From: Cephalotus follicularis
Taxonomy: Eukaryota > Streptophyta > Magnoliopsida > Oxalidales > Cephalotaceae
DNA: 64,000 nucleotides
Direction: 5' to 3'
Assembly (NCBI GenBank): GCA_001972305.1
Contig: BDDD01000543.1
Span: forward strand, 106,409 to 170,408
Shown: positions 48,288-60,368 of the stretch, one piece after another
Numbering within the stretch: position 1 is the first letter of the stretch
Layout: each line of letters opens with the position of its first letter
The notes under the pieces: generated by a model
What the model was told of the DNA's origin: nothing
Databases searched by the model: none
The model's input: only the letters and a program-made list of their open reading frames with translations
Position numbers and translations under genes: made by a program

Positions 48288-49776
48288 GTTTTCCCTACTT
48301 CTTTACCTTAACCGACGACTTATCACGGTTTGGGTACGTGTTTCGAATGAAATACAAGTCTGCATCCTTTGAGAGGTTTAAGGAATTCAGAAAAGAAGTA
48401 AAAAAGCAAACGGGTAAGCCCATTAAAATACTTTGGTTAGACCGAATGGGCGAATATATGTCTACTGAATTCCAAGATTATCTGAGAGATAATGGAATTC
48501 TCTCTAAATGGACTCCTCCTGAAACACCATGGCATAATGGTGTATTCGAACGGAGTATTTGGACCTTGATGATTAAGGTTCGGTCCATGATGTCTTTTAC
48601 AGATCTTCAAATCTCAATCTGGGGTTATGCACTGCAGGCTGCAGCGTACATCCTAATCTGGATTCCTTCAAAATTCATCCCCTCCATACCTCAAGAGGTA
48701 TTCAAAGGGAGGAAACCTAGCCTTAACCACCGAAGGGTTTGGGGTTGTCCAGCTTATGTTAGAAGGTAGGAACCTTCTAAGCTGGAGGCACAATCAAACC
48801 ATTTCCAGTTTATGGGATATCCGAAGGAGAGCATACGATATTATTTCTACCATCCACGCGAACAAAAGGTTTTTGTTTCGCGTATTGCAAAATTCCTAGA
48901 GATGGGAATTATTGCTTGCAAGAAGCTGTGGGAGTAAGGTGGAACTAAGAGAGTTACCACCAGGTGAAAGCCCACTGGATGATGAGGAATTAGGGGTGCA
49001 ACCCTCTAGAGACACAGTTAGGGAAGGATCCCAGCCTAAGATGGGATCTCAGTTAGGCGCTCCTCAAGTGACGAGATCAGGCAGGGTTTTGACAGCACCT
49101 GAGAGATATGGTTTTCTCGTTGAAGGCACTGATGAACCCAACGACATCGACGATGATGAGCCCATCAGCTACGAGGAAGCAATGAAGAGCACTGATTCAT
49201 GGGCATGTCTAGAAGCCATGAAATATGAAATGGACTCCATGTACACCAACCAAGTGTGGAACTTGGTAGATGCACCGGAGGGTGTAAATCCTATAAGTTG
49301 CAAATGGATCTTTGTGAGGAAGATAGGCGTTGATGGTAAGATAGAGACTTACAAAGCGTGATTGGTGGCGAAAGGGTATAGACAAAGACACGGGGTTTAC
49401 GATTATGAGATATGGAAAATGGATGTCAAGACGGCCTTCTTGAATGGCTATCTTGAAGAGGACATATATATGTCCCAACCCGAGGGGTTTACATCCGAGG
49501 AGCATCCGCACAGAGTGTGTAAGCTCTAAAGGTTTATCTACGGCCTTAGGCAAGCATCCCGTAGCTGGAACATCCATTGTGATGAGGCCATTAAAACGTT
49601 TGGCTTCATCAAAAATGTAGATGAGCCTTGTGTCTACCAGAAAGAGGATGACCCAGGAATCACTTTCTTGGTACTGTACATGGCTGACATACTACTCATT
49701 GCGAATGATGTAGGTATGTTACAGTCCATTAAAGTATGGTTATCCAAGAACTTCACCGTGAAGGATTTGGGAGAAG
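48288..49776 (+). pseudogene. Copia F: integrase and N-terminal RT
   Basis: The frame begins inside the integrase (TLTDDLSRFGYVFRM) where copia A interrupts. It continues through LDRMGEYMSTEF (second catalytic Asp kept) and WGCPAYVRR. The RT part has [47 protein letters not shown] and SWNIHCDEAIKTFGF. The catalytic YVDD is replaced by YMAD (VLYMADILLIAND) near 49676-49705. A deletion of about 75 bp before MDVKTAF removes part of the palm. Element E cuts the frame after VKDLGE. Open segments of 143 and 149 codons remain, more than in E although F is older. Confidence 0.9.
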
Positions 49777-51168
49777 TGTTAGATTAGGGTGTCCCTACAA
49801 GCCACGAGAAGGCTGCAGACATATGTTTTTGACATATGACACACTCTTGAATCGCACATTCTTAGTTCCATTCATGTTTTATTGTGCATTTTAAATAAAA
49901 TATTGGCATTTTGCTATATGTATTATCCCAAACCGTCTCAACGGATCAGTTGCTCACCATGTCAACTAACTACACATATAGTGCCCTATCCATAAAGGGT
50001 TGGATCTCGTGCCTGAGAGGTTATGAGAACGAGATCCTTACTCCCTTGTGACAAAACTTCCAAGTCATAGGTTCACTCTCTTAGGGCAATTGATGAACCG
50101 CAAATACTTGTCATATTATGCTTGCTCCGAATGGTATATGAGGATGGATCATCTCATTGCCATTTGGGTTTTACCCTAAAGCTGATTCGGGGTGCGTGCA
50201 GAGGCACGACACTGAACCAACCCACCATAGGTTATCTATTTGGAGAGTCAACACCTCTGTCAATAGAGTTCCTATTGTCGCGGTAATGCTTAGTCAAAGG
50301 TGACTAGTAGATCACATGTGATTTACGTTGTATCGTTAGACCTGAGCGGCTGGCATACGTTATGTAGTAACTGCTTGGCTTTGATTTCTGCCATCCCCAG
50401 CACTAGCCACGTGCTGGCAAAAGGGTTGTGTTTGGGCCTTGTGGGAGCTGCATTGAGATGTATGGGCGAGTTTGCAAGATGGCATCTTCACACTCGTGTT
50501 GAGGGTTATAGGCTCTATAACATCTATGACCGTTGAAGACTTAAAATTCTCGACTGGGTACTGGGAGATTGGAAACAAGAGGTTTCCGGGGATATCTCCC
50601 ATTGTCTTAGTGCATTCATAGAATTATAGTTATCGCGGTTTTACCTAGGGTTGACATTTATACAAACCCTAGTCCATGGTCAGAGCCGAGATGATGAAGG
50701 ATACGTAGCACGCAAACCGATGACAGTGATAAAGTACTAGGGAACCGGTTAACGAATGATAGACGTGGTACTTTTTGGTCTGCAGATCTGGGGGTGATTA
50801 TAGATCACACCGAGACTATTAGCTAGACAGTCGTACCAGAACTTTGGGATGTTCTGAGAAATTTATCATCGTACCCGAAATCCACCGGGCTTTAGGGTCC
50901 TGCCCGATTATTGGAAAAGTGACGCATGCTGCACACATGCTCGCTTGGTGGTAAATCTAGTTTTTAACTAGTATATATTATTTTGACATTAATGGTTTGT
51001 TTTTCGTTCCACTAATAGTCATCTTGATATATAGAAGATTTAAAGCTGGAGCATGATTTAATTTTATTAAATCAAAATTAAAGAGAGAGTCTTTAATTTA
51101 CAAATGGGAGAAACATTTTAATTTTGAAAGATACTTTAAATTTATAAGGAAGGAGAAAATAATAATAA

Positions 51169-51195
51169 GAAGAGAGAGAGAGAGAGAGAGAGAGA
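51169..51195 (+). repeat. (GA)n microsatellite
   Basis: About thirteen GA units lie in the 5' LTR of E. The 3' LTR has only about six at 58817-58827. Confidence 0.88.
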
Positions 51196-51610
51196 CTTAA
51201 TGTTAATTAAGTCAAAAAGTCAAAATTTTAATTTTAACTTAATCTCTCTCTTAATCTCTCTCACACACTCTCCCTCATATTTTCTCCCAGAGCCTGGCGT
51301 GCCCGTTTTGCCGAGAGAGAGAGGCTTCACGCGTCACTGCGCAGGGGCGTGTTTCGGCTGGAGAAGACGACGGTGCTTCCCGCCGGTGTTCGAGTGGAGT
51401 CGAGCGTCCTTCCTCGGTAAGCCTTCTCCCATTTCTCTCCCGTTTTTTCCTCTCTTTTATCCCTGGCGGCAGATCGCGTTTTTTGCCGCCGCTTGCTCCT
51501 GGCGTCTTTTCCACCACCGTTGATTATAGTGGGTGGAGCCAATCAATGGCTCTATCCATTTTGATCTTTGTTTTGCGTTTTTCGGTCATTTTGGCCGGTG
51601 TTTGTGTGTG

Positions 51611-51920
51611 GTGAGTCAATTGAGTGAGTTGATGCGTCAGGTTGCTGTGACTTGGCGTTCCCTGTTGAGTCACGGCGAGTCTTGGGTTGGGGTGTGTCGA
51701 GCTGGTGTTGCTGAGCCGTTTGGCGGCTTGGCGGCCGCTGGTGACGAACGATGAGTCAACCTCGTGACTCGCCGCCGGCCGTTCTCTGCGTTCCTGGCTG
51801 AGTCTCGCCAAGTCTCGACCACCTGTGTGTTCCTCGGGGTGTTATCGTCCACATTTGTCAAGGCCGGTCAATGGCGAGTTGACCGAGACTCACTGAGTCT
51901 GAACTCAGTGAGTCACCGTC
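51611..51920. promoter_or_regulatory. TGAGTCA / GTGACTC site cluster in 5' LTR of E
   Basis: At least eight GAGTC or GACTC sites occur, several as TGAGTCA or GTGACTC and a few in inverted pairs (GAACTCAGTGAGTCAC near 51901-51916). TGAGTCA is the consensus for GCN4/AP-1-like bZIP factors. The cluster recurs in the 3' LTR (59246-59456). A regulatory role is inferred. Confidence 0.5.
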
Positions 51921-52352
51921 ACTGTTCGCTGTGTTCCGGGGTGCTTCTCGGCGTGTCTCCGCCAGAAATGGATAGAGCTATTTTTTCATAGTCCGGTGGT
52001 GTCAAGATCGGACCTTACGTGGACTGTCTAAAATCTGACAGTGTTACCGGTGACCGGAAGTTGCTCCTGCAAGCGTGTAGCGGCAAAGTGGTGGAGCCTC
52101 CAACGTTGGTATGATTGCTTCGCTCTTACCTTTTTTGTTACTGACGTGTGTTCAGTTTATCTTTTTGTGCATGCTTGTTCTTGTTTTTTAGTTCGATTGT
52201 TAATTAAACGGAGATCCTAGGCTTTTCAATTTGGTACTAAGATGTAAGTGTGGACTATGACTTTCAGTCTTGGTGTTTTGAAAAATTAAAATTATACACA
52301 CTTGCGTCCTAGGACCAAATCGACCGGGAACCCTTGCCAGGTTTCCAGCAAG

Positions 52353-52364
52353 TGGTATCAAAGC
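52353..52364 (+). other. Primer binding site of copia E
   Basis: TGGTATCAAAGC, two bases after the 5' LTR, is an initiator-Met-type site with one change. Confidence 0.85.
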
Positions 52365-53900
52365 GATCCGTTTTAATTTCAATTGGACTTTAATTTCAGT
52401 TTTGGTAGCTATTTTGGAATAATTAAAGTACCTGAAATTCTGGTTTAATTCCCTTCCCATGGTTGTTTTATAAAATAAAATTTTTTATTTTTTTTCAGGA
52501 AACTAGGTTTTAAATAATCTAGTAGGAGGTTTACTGGAATGTCGGCGGACTTGTGGAATTTTTTCGATTGGCCATTGGAAATTGAAATTACTTGTGTTTA
52601 TTTAAAGTCTATAATGGATGTAGATTTTAAATGTCTTATGCATGATGGCTGGTTATGGGACTGGACCTAGCTTTTGATTTCTTTTGTGGATGGTTTAATT
52701 TGCTTTGTTAACTTGTGCTTTTATTTGGCCTGTAATTTGGTTTCCTGCGAGCACCATTAATTCCTTATTTGTATTATTCTCTCTCTCCCTCCAATTTGTA
52801 TTCTGTTCTTTATTTTCAAATGTATTTTGAGAAATTTCTTTTTGTAAGCAAAGAAGAGAAGAATAACAAAGGAGCTTGTAGAGGAAGATAAAGGAAGTTA
52901 CAAGACAAAGTGAAGGCCATGTATGCGTGGTGCATTTTGTAATAAAGTAGTTTTAAATAGTTCACCTAGGAGATCGAGGGGTCACATTGGCATGTGTGAT
53001 CACTCACAGATTTAGTCCCTGGCCATGCCATATTTATTTCTAAGTGGGAAATAGGTTGCATGAGAGGGATGTTTTCTTTTTTGCAAAGAATCCAAACACA
53101 TCAAGCATGCTAAGCCGCTCAATTGGATTGGAAGATAAAATCAATTTGATTAACGGCATGGTAATATATAAAATTTGATGAGACCAAATTCCTCCAACTT
53201 GTGAAATAATAAGTCCATAAGCGTTGGGACATAAGGCTGTCCCATCGTTGGCCTTCCATAGTTTTCGTTGAATGGTGTGGACATATTGGGGATAGCACTG
53301 CCAAAGCAGAGGTCCCCCGTATGACCATTTCTGTTTAATTTCAGTGTGAGGTGCACTGGGAGGAAATAATCATGTTTTGGCACTCTGATAGGCCAAAGCG
53401 TGTGGGTGTCAAAACGGGTTCATTTTTGTGAGGATTGTGGGTTCGGACTTATTCCGGGGTCATACTATCGGCACGCCAAAGTTGTGGATTGGATGGGCCG
53501 GGAGGCCGCAACTTGTATCGGATCTTACATTTTGGGTAAGAGGCCCTAATGTAAATATGGTGCTTTAAGCCTAACTATTCGCTATTGTGATTTGTCATGC
53601 CAAAGCTGAGATCATGATAGGGCGGGATAGATTCCGATCCCCACTAGGAGGCAATAGGCTTCTCGAGTTCCACACTTGACGTGTGGGATACGATTAGAAT
53701 AATGGGAGGAGCCATAATTACAAAAGACCAAGGATTATGGTAATAACATAAATGGAATGATCTGTTAATATTCTCTTTCTTTTTCCTCATATAGGTTGCT
53801 AGTTTTCACATACTTGATTATATACTCAAATTGGCAAACAGCACAAACCAACATCAAACACGTTTAACACTCAAAAACTTGAACATCCGTATTTCACTGA
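52365..53900 (+). other. Untranslated leader of copia E
   Basis: No gag-pol similarity is seen. The first 750 bp are AT-rich. The segment from about 53150 to 53560 is collinear with the leader of copia A (opposite strand, about 33690-34100) at roughly 75-78 percent by eye. It includes a possible antisense frame. Confidence 0.72.
53150..53383 (-). other. Possible antisense small frame in leader of E
   Basis: This frame, antisense to E, matches 33891-34106 of copia A over 71 codons without a gap. Shared blocks are SAIPNMSTPFNE and FGLI. Its first codon is GTG where A has ATG. It stays open while the sense frames of E carry many stops and shifts. No known family is recognised and expression is unproven. 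Confidence 0.28.
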
Positions 53901-56900
53901 ATGGAAACGCGTTTAGTGCAACATTCTCACGAGCATGAGAGTCACTCATGTCATAACTATGATAACCCCGAGCTAGTGAACGATGTATCCGACCATCAGA
54001 AGGCTAGTTGGGCTAAATGGTGGAACGAAGATTATCGAGCTCGTACCCTATCAATTGTTGGCATATTGCCACTTTTTTGCATGATCGGGTTATGCACTCA
54101 CAAACCTTGTTTGTCATGCTTACACAACTCGAGGAGTTGTATGGCACCCAGTCGAGGACTGTAAAGGTGGATTTTGACCAAGAGAGGTCATGATCGTCTG
54201 TGATGTCTCGATTTCCTACTTGAATAATCTCAAGGGGAGATATATCAAGTGAATTTAAGTTCCAAGGGTGAAAACCCAAGGAAGAAGTAGCTAGTGCAAA
54301 GGGAATTCCATTCTAGAAAGGATCAAAAGTTTTATATGGAGTTTGACTACTTCCATTGTGGGAAGCTAAGGCAATTGGAAGGGATAAAATTTGTTCCTAT
54401 AGTCCAAAGCAGGAAATACCTTATGGTTAGGTACTTTCATGTTTTATGTAGTTTACAATGTAAGTTCAATTTGAGTAGTTGGCTCAAATTGTGAGACTAA
54501 CATTTGTAACTCTTTGCAGGTTGTTGAGAGATGCTAGATAGCTGAGAGAGCTGACAAAGTTATGGACTAGCGCCATGGTGATGCATCGAGGATTCACACC
54601 TATGAAGATGGGCGTTTATGAATTGTATATTTTTTGTAAATGGTTATGTAATAAATATTTGATCTCTGTATATAAAGAACATTGCATGGAATTTTGTTTC
54701 TATGTGATATATGCATAAGATGAGCTGGAAGCTCAAATTTTTTGGTATAAATTCTTAGTCTTATACATTTCAATGTTCTAGTTAGTGTAAGAGGCACGTG
54801 GACAGAAGAGATCTATGTCGTATACAATTACCATAACATTATATTAACAATTCAAATGAACAAATTAATAAAAGATATAAATCCTTCATTATTATTGCAT
54901 TGTTGATTAGGTCATCCTAGGGATTCTAGGAAAACACAATGGTTAAGGATAGTCTATAGGACATCCAGGACGTGTGCTCCTCTCCAACGTGTGCACCATG
55001 TGTGATTGGTGTGATGACCAAATCTCCCTTCTCTGTGCGAGGAGATAGGATGGTGGACATATTAGGTTAAGTCCACACCGACGGTAGTGAACCACTATCG
55101 GCAAATGGAAATTTTAACTACTTCAATACCATCATCGTTGTTTTATCACGATTTTGGGTAAGTGTTTCAAGAGGAAAACAAGTCTAAAATCCTAAGAAAG
55201 AGTCATGGATTTATGACTAGAAGTAGATAATGGTAAGGTCCATTGTGTCTTTTATACATCTTCCAAATCTTTTTCTGGGTAATGCACTGCAGTTGGCAGA
55301 GCATATCCTAATCCGGATTGCTTTGAAATCCGTTCCCTCCGATATCGAGAGGATATCATATGATCATGGAGATCATAAATGGAGGAAACCCAGCCTAAAC
55401 CGTTTGAGGGTTAAGGCTGTCTAGTTTACATAAGAAGGCGAAAACCTTCCAAGCTGGAGGCACGATTGAGACGTTTTCGGTTTGTGGAATATTCTAAGAT
55501 GTGCTTAGGATATTACTTCTACCATCCTTGCGAACAAATATGGTTTTGTTTCGCGTACTGCAAAATTCCTAGAGAGGAATACCTTATTGTAGGAAGTAGT
55601 GGGAGTTAGGTGAAACAAAGAGAGTTTCCATCAGGTAGAAACCCACAAGATAATAAGGAACTAGAAGTTTATTCTTCTAAAGACATAATTGGGAAATGAT
55701 CCCAATCTGAGATAGAGTATCGGTAAGGCACCCCTCTAACGAGGAGATCAGGCAAAGGTTTTTTACAACGCTTGAGAAATAAGGTTTTCTCATTAAGGCA
55801 CTGACAAACCTAACGCCAGCGAGATGACGAGCCTATCAGCTACAAGGAAGCAGTGAAGAGCACTGATTCCAGGACACAATAAGAGATCATGAAATCCGAA
55901 AACGACTCCATATACGCCTACCAAGTGAGGGACTTGGTAAATGCACCCGATGGCTTAAAATCCTATCAGATGCAAGTAAATCTTCAGGAGGAAGATTGGC
56001 GTTAATGGTAAAGGTTGAAACCTTTTTAAAAGCGCAATTGGTCTCGAAAGGATATACACTAAGACAAGAGGTCTGTATGCTGAGAACTTTCTGACTAGTT
56101 GCAATGCTTTAGTCCATTTGGATGATGCTTGCTTTTGCCGCTCATAGTGATAATGAGCTATGACAAATGGATGGCAAGACAGTCTGCAAGAGTGACTATC
56201 TTGAAGAGGACATCTTTATGTCCCAAACCTGAGGGGTTTACATTCGAGGAGCATTCGCACAAGAGGTGCAAGATCCAATGGTCTATGACCTTAAGAAGGC
56301 ATCCTGTAGCTGAAATATCCATTTTGATTTTATCAAAGATATGGATAAGCCTAATGTCTATCGAAAACAGGATAACCCAGAAATCACTTTCTTGGCGCTG
56401 TATGTAGAAGACATGCTACACATAGAGAATGATATAGGTATGTTGAAGTATAGTTAAGCAAGAACTTCTCCACAAAGGATTTCAGAGAGGCTTTCTCCGT
56501 TTTAGAGAATGAATATCTAAAGAGTATATCGAGTAGATTGCTTGGACTTTCCCAAAGCCAGTACATCAGCAGAGTGCTGAAATGGTATGGAACGAATTCC
56601 ATATATGGCTTACTGCCAATTAGCCAAGGAATTCACATTTCCAAGAGGATGTCTTCTAAGACTTATGAGGAGAGGACATGCATGAATAGACAACCTTATG
56701 CTTTGGCAATAGGCTCCATCATGTATGCCATACTTTGTACTGAGCCTGATGTTGATATGCCTAAGGGTTTGGCTAGTGGATTTCAGTCCAGCCCCTGTAA
56801 GAGAAATAGGGACATAGTCAAGAGGATGTAATGCCTGTGAAAGACTCCGGATTATTTCTTGACACATGGAGAATATAGTAAATTGAGACGTAAGAGTTGG

Positions 56901-57411
56901 GTTAACTATAGTTTCATTTGTGATCCGGACGATCACAAATTCATTTCAAGATATGCGTTGATCCTGAATGGAAGTGTTGTATGAGTGGAAGGATTTTGTG
57001 GCAGTCAAGGACTGCAGACTTCACCAGAGAATAAAAGTATGTTGCAACCTGTGATACCGGTTATGGTAGCTGGTTTGGCTGTGGATGTTTATTGTGGAAC
57101 TTTATGAGGTTCCTTCCATCGTTGTCCAGTTGTGCAGCAAAGGGACGATGATGGGGCTTTGCACAAACCTTTGAACCCGGGTCTCATTACCACCTAAAGG
57201 TATACAACAACAGTATCGTTTGATCGTGGAGATCATAGATGAATATAACGTCTCAAGATAGATGTTATTGAGAAAATATAGGAGACATCATGAGAGTAGA
57301 TGTCACCATAGAGAGAGTCGCTCGACAAGCGAACTTAGCAGACCCACTGACCAAGGCCATGAGCAGTGCTAGAGTGCGATATGCTGAGGCTATGGTTCTT
57401 CGTGGCTGGAG
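53901..57411 (+). pseudogene. Copia E gag-pol, heavily decayed
   Basis: Fragments follow the copia order. Gag is recognisable at 53901-54180 (WAKWWNEDYRARTLSIVGILP), then a damaged knuckle (FHCGKLRQL near 54352). Pre-integrase and integrase parts are barely readable at 54895-55440. RT traces include QPEGFTFEEHSHK and the catalytic region as YVED instead of YVDD near 56400. The stretch 56538-56831 is clearer (LGLSQSQYISRVLKWYG, RQPYALAIGSIMYAILC). The RNase H end is kept (VTIERVARQANLADPLTKA). The longest frame is under 100 codons; small indels are everywhere. Coding decay exceeds that of host element F. Confidence 0.87.
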
Positions 57412-57415
57412 GGAC

Positions 57416-57425
57416 AAGTGGGAGA
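57416..57425 (+). other. Polypurine tract of copia E
   Basis: AAGTGGGAGA lies directly before the 3' LTR (TGTTAGATT). The same tract occurs before the F LTR at 60369-60376. Confidence 0.83.
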
Positions 57426-57426
57426 T

Positions 57427-59535
57427 TGTTAGATTAGGGTGTCCCTGCAAGCCGCCAGAAGGCTACAGACATATGTTGTTGACATATGACACACTCTTGA
57501 ATCGTACATTCTTAGTTCCATTCATGTTTTATTGTGCATTTTAAATAAAAGATTGGCATCTTGCTATATGTATTATCCCAAACCGTCTCAACGGATCAGT
57601 TGATCACCATGTCAACTGAATACACATATAGCGCCCTGCCCATAAAGGGTTGGATCTCGTGCCTGAGAGGTTATGAGAACGAGATCCTTACTCCCTTGTG
57701 ACAAAAGTTCCAAATCATAGGTTCACTCTCTTAGGGAAATTGATGAACCGCAAAGACTTGTCATATTATGCTTGCTCTGAATGGTATAGGAGGATGGATC
57801 ATCTCATTGCCATTTGGGTTTTACCCTAAAATTGATGCGGGGTGCGTGCAGAGGCACGACACTGAACCGACCCACCATAGGTTATCTATTTGGAGAGTCA
57901 ACACCTTTGTCAATAAAGTTCCTATTGTCGCGGTAGTGCTTAGTCAAAGGTGACTAGTAGATCACATGTGATTTACGTTGTATCGTTAGGCCTGAGCGGC
58001 TGGCATACGTTGTGTAGTAACTGCTTGGCTTTGATTTCTGCCTTCCCCAACACTAGCCACGTGCTGGCACAAGGGTTGTCTTTGGGCCTTGAGGGAGCTG
58101 CATTGAGATGTATGGGCGAGTTCGCAAGATGGGATCATCACACCTGTGTTGAGGGTTATAGGCACTATAACATCTATGACCGTTGAAGACTTAAAATTCC
58201 CAGCCAGGTACTGGGAGATTGGGAACAAGAGGTTTCTGGGGATATCTCCCATAGTCTCAGTGCATTCATAGAATTATAGTTATCGCGGTTTTACCTAGGG
58301 GTGACATTTATCCAAACCCTAGTCCGCGGTTAGAGCCGAGATGATGAAGGATACGTGGTACGCAAACCGATGACAGTGATAAAGTACTGGGGAACCGGTT
58401 AACAAATGATAGACGTGGTACTTTTTGGTCCGCGGATCCGAGGGTGATTATAGATCACACTGGGACTATTAGCTGGATAGTCGTACCAGAACTTCGGGAT
58501 GTTCTGAGAAATATATCATCGTACCGGAAATCCACCGGGCTTTAGGGTCCTGCCCGATTATTGGAAAAGTGACGTATGCTTCACACATGCTCGCTTGGTG
58601 GTAAATCTAGTTTTTAACTAGTATATATTATTTTGACATTAGTGGTTTGTTTTTCGTCCCACTAATAATCATCTTGATATATAAGAGATTTAAAGCCGGA
58701 ACATGATTTAATTTTATTAAATCAAAATTAAAGAGAGAGTCTTTAATTTATAAATGGGAGAAACATTTTAATTTTGAAAGAGACTTTAAATTTATAGAGG
58801 AGAAAATAATAAGAAGAGAGAGAGAGACTTAATTTTAAATAAGTCAAAAAGTCAAAATTTTAATTTTAACTTAATCTCTCTCTTAATCTCTCTCACACAC
58901 TCTCCCTCACATTCTCTCCCAGCGCCTGGGGTGCGCGTTTTGTCGAGAGAGAGAGAGAGGCTTCACGCGTCACTGCGCAGGGGCGCGTTTCGGCCGGAGA
59001 AGACGACGGCGCTTCGCGCCGGTGTCTGGGTGGAGTCGAGCGTCCTTCCCCGATAAGCCTCTCCCTTTTCTCTCCCGTTTTCTCCTCTCAGTTCTCCCTG
59101 GTGGCAGATCACGTTTTCCGCCGCTGCTTGCTCCCGGCGTCTTTTCCACCGCCGTTGATCACAGTGGGTGGAGCCAATCAATGGCTCTATACATTTTGAT
59201 CTTTGTTTTGCATGTTCCGGTCGTTTTGGCCGATGTTTGTGCGTGGTGAGTCAACTGGGCGAGTTGACGCGTCGGGCTGCTGTGACTTGGCGTTCTGCGC
59301 CGAGTCACGGCGATTCTTCGGTTGGGGTATGTCGGGCTGGTATTGCTGAGCCGTTTGGTGGGTTGGTGGCCGCTGGTGACGAACGGCGAGTCAACCCCGT
59401 GACTCACTGCCGGCCGTTCTCTGCGTTCCTGGCCGAGTCTCGCCGAGTCTCGGCCACTTGTGTGTTCGTCGGGGTGTTGGCGTCCACATGCATCATAGGG
59501 CCAAATGACCGGAAACCCTTGCCAAGTTTCCAACA
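57427..59535 (+). repeat. 3' LTR of copia E
   Basis: It starts TGTTAGATTAGGGTG and ends GTTTCCAACA. It matches the 5' LTR closely until the CGTCCACAT point near 59488, then jumps to GGGCCAAATGACC, skipping about 455 bp present in the 5' copy (about 51857-52308). The TGAGTCA cluster is kept at 59246-59456. Confidence 0.9.
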
Positions 59536-59540
59536 AGAAG

Positions 59541-60368
59541 CTTCCCATATCAGCATGGTGTTGAAAAGGTATGGCCTCGAGAATTCCAAACGTGTCCTAC
59601 TACAAATTGGCCAAGGAATTCACCTTTCCAAGAGGATGTCTCCACAGACTTCTGAGGAGAGGATTTGCATGAGTAGGCAGCCTTATGCTTCGGATGTAGG
59701 CTCCATCATGTATGCCATGCTTTGTACTAGGACTTATGTTGGATATGCCTTGGGTATGGCTAGTCGATTTTAGTCCGATCCCAGTGAGAAGCACGAAGAA
59801 ATTGTCAAGGGGATTCTTAAGTAACTAAGAAGGACTCAGGATAACATCTTGACATATGGAGGAGAAAGTGAGTTTAGACTTGAGAGTTATGTAGACTCTA
59901 GCTTCAACAGTGATCAGGATGATCACAAGTCCATTTCAGGATATGTATTCGTCCTGAACGGCGGTGCTGTGAGCTGGAGGAGTTCAAAGCTCGGGACGAC
60001 TGTAGACTCCACCATAGAAGTGAAGTATGTTGAAGCCTCTGATGCAGCAAAGGAATCATTTTGGATGCGAAATTTCATTACTGAACTTGGTGAGATTCCA
60101 TCCATCGATCGTCCAGTTATGGTGTACTTCAACAACGATGGGGCCGTTGCACAGGCCAACGAGCCCAGGTCTCATCACCGCTCCAAACATATATAATGAC
60201 TGTATCACCTGATCAAAGAGACCATCGACATAGGAGACGTCACCCTAGGGAGAGTTACCTCGGAGGCAAACTTAGCAGACCCACTTACCAAGCCATGAGC
60301 AGTGCAGTACTCGAGAGACATAGAAGTACTATGGGCTTAGGCTATAGGTGTTTCTGGCTTGAGGGCCA
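59541..60368 (+). pseudogene. Copia F: C-terminal RT and RNase H
   Basis: After E the F frame resumes with SHISMVLKRYGLENSKR, IGQGIHLSKRMS and RQPYASDVGSIMYAMLC. RNase H is open over 115 codons (59849-60196) with ESYVDSSFNSDQDDHKSISGYVF and EVKYVEASDAAKESFWM. The end (about 60197-60300, LADPLTK-like) is frameshifted. About 80 bp normally found between KDLGEA and QYIS are missing at the E junction, so F may already have been deleted there. Confidence 0.88.

Larger units (their letters stand above)
49777..52350 (+). repeat. 5' LTR of copia E
   Basis: It runs from TGTTAGATTAGGGTGTCC to GGTTTCCAGCA. The first 1.2 kb or so resembles the LTRs of F and A. From about 50960 it becomes AT-rich, then GC-rich (about 51290-51990), with no counterpart in those LTRs. 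A (GA)n run and a TGAGTCA cluster are listed separately. Frames in the GC-rich part on both strands are not supported as genes. Confidence 0.9.
49777..59535 (+). mobile_element. Copia element E, with perfect target duplication
   Basis: E is flanked by AGAAG at 49772-49776 and 59536-59540. It has a 5' LTR 49777-52350, primer site 52353-52364, a leader of about 1.5 kb, heavily decayed gag-pol to about 57411, polypurine tract 57416-57425 and 3' LTR 57427-59535. It lies in the RT of F in the same orientation; F resumes as EASHISMVLKRYGLENSKR at 59538. The LTRs are alike apart from a deletion of about 455 bp in the 3' copy. Confidence 0.93.

Noticed and set aside
51524..51811. Frames of 70-130 codons in the GC-rich part of the E LTRs (also 59159-59773)
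   Set aside because: GC-rich DNA with few stop codons gives overlapping frames on both strands; one of them runs from the LTR into F coding sequence, which shows it is accidental.
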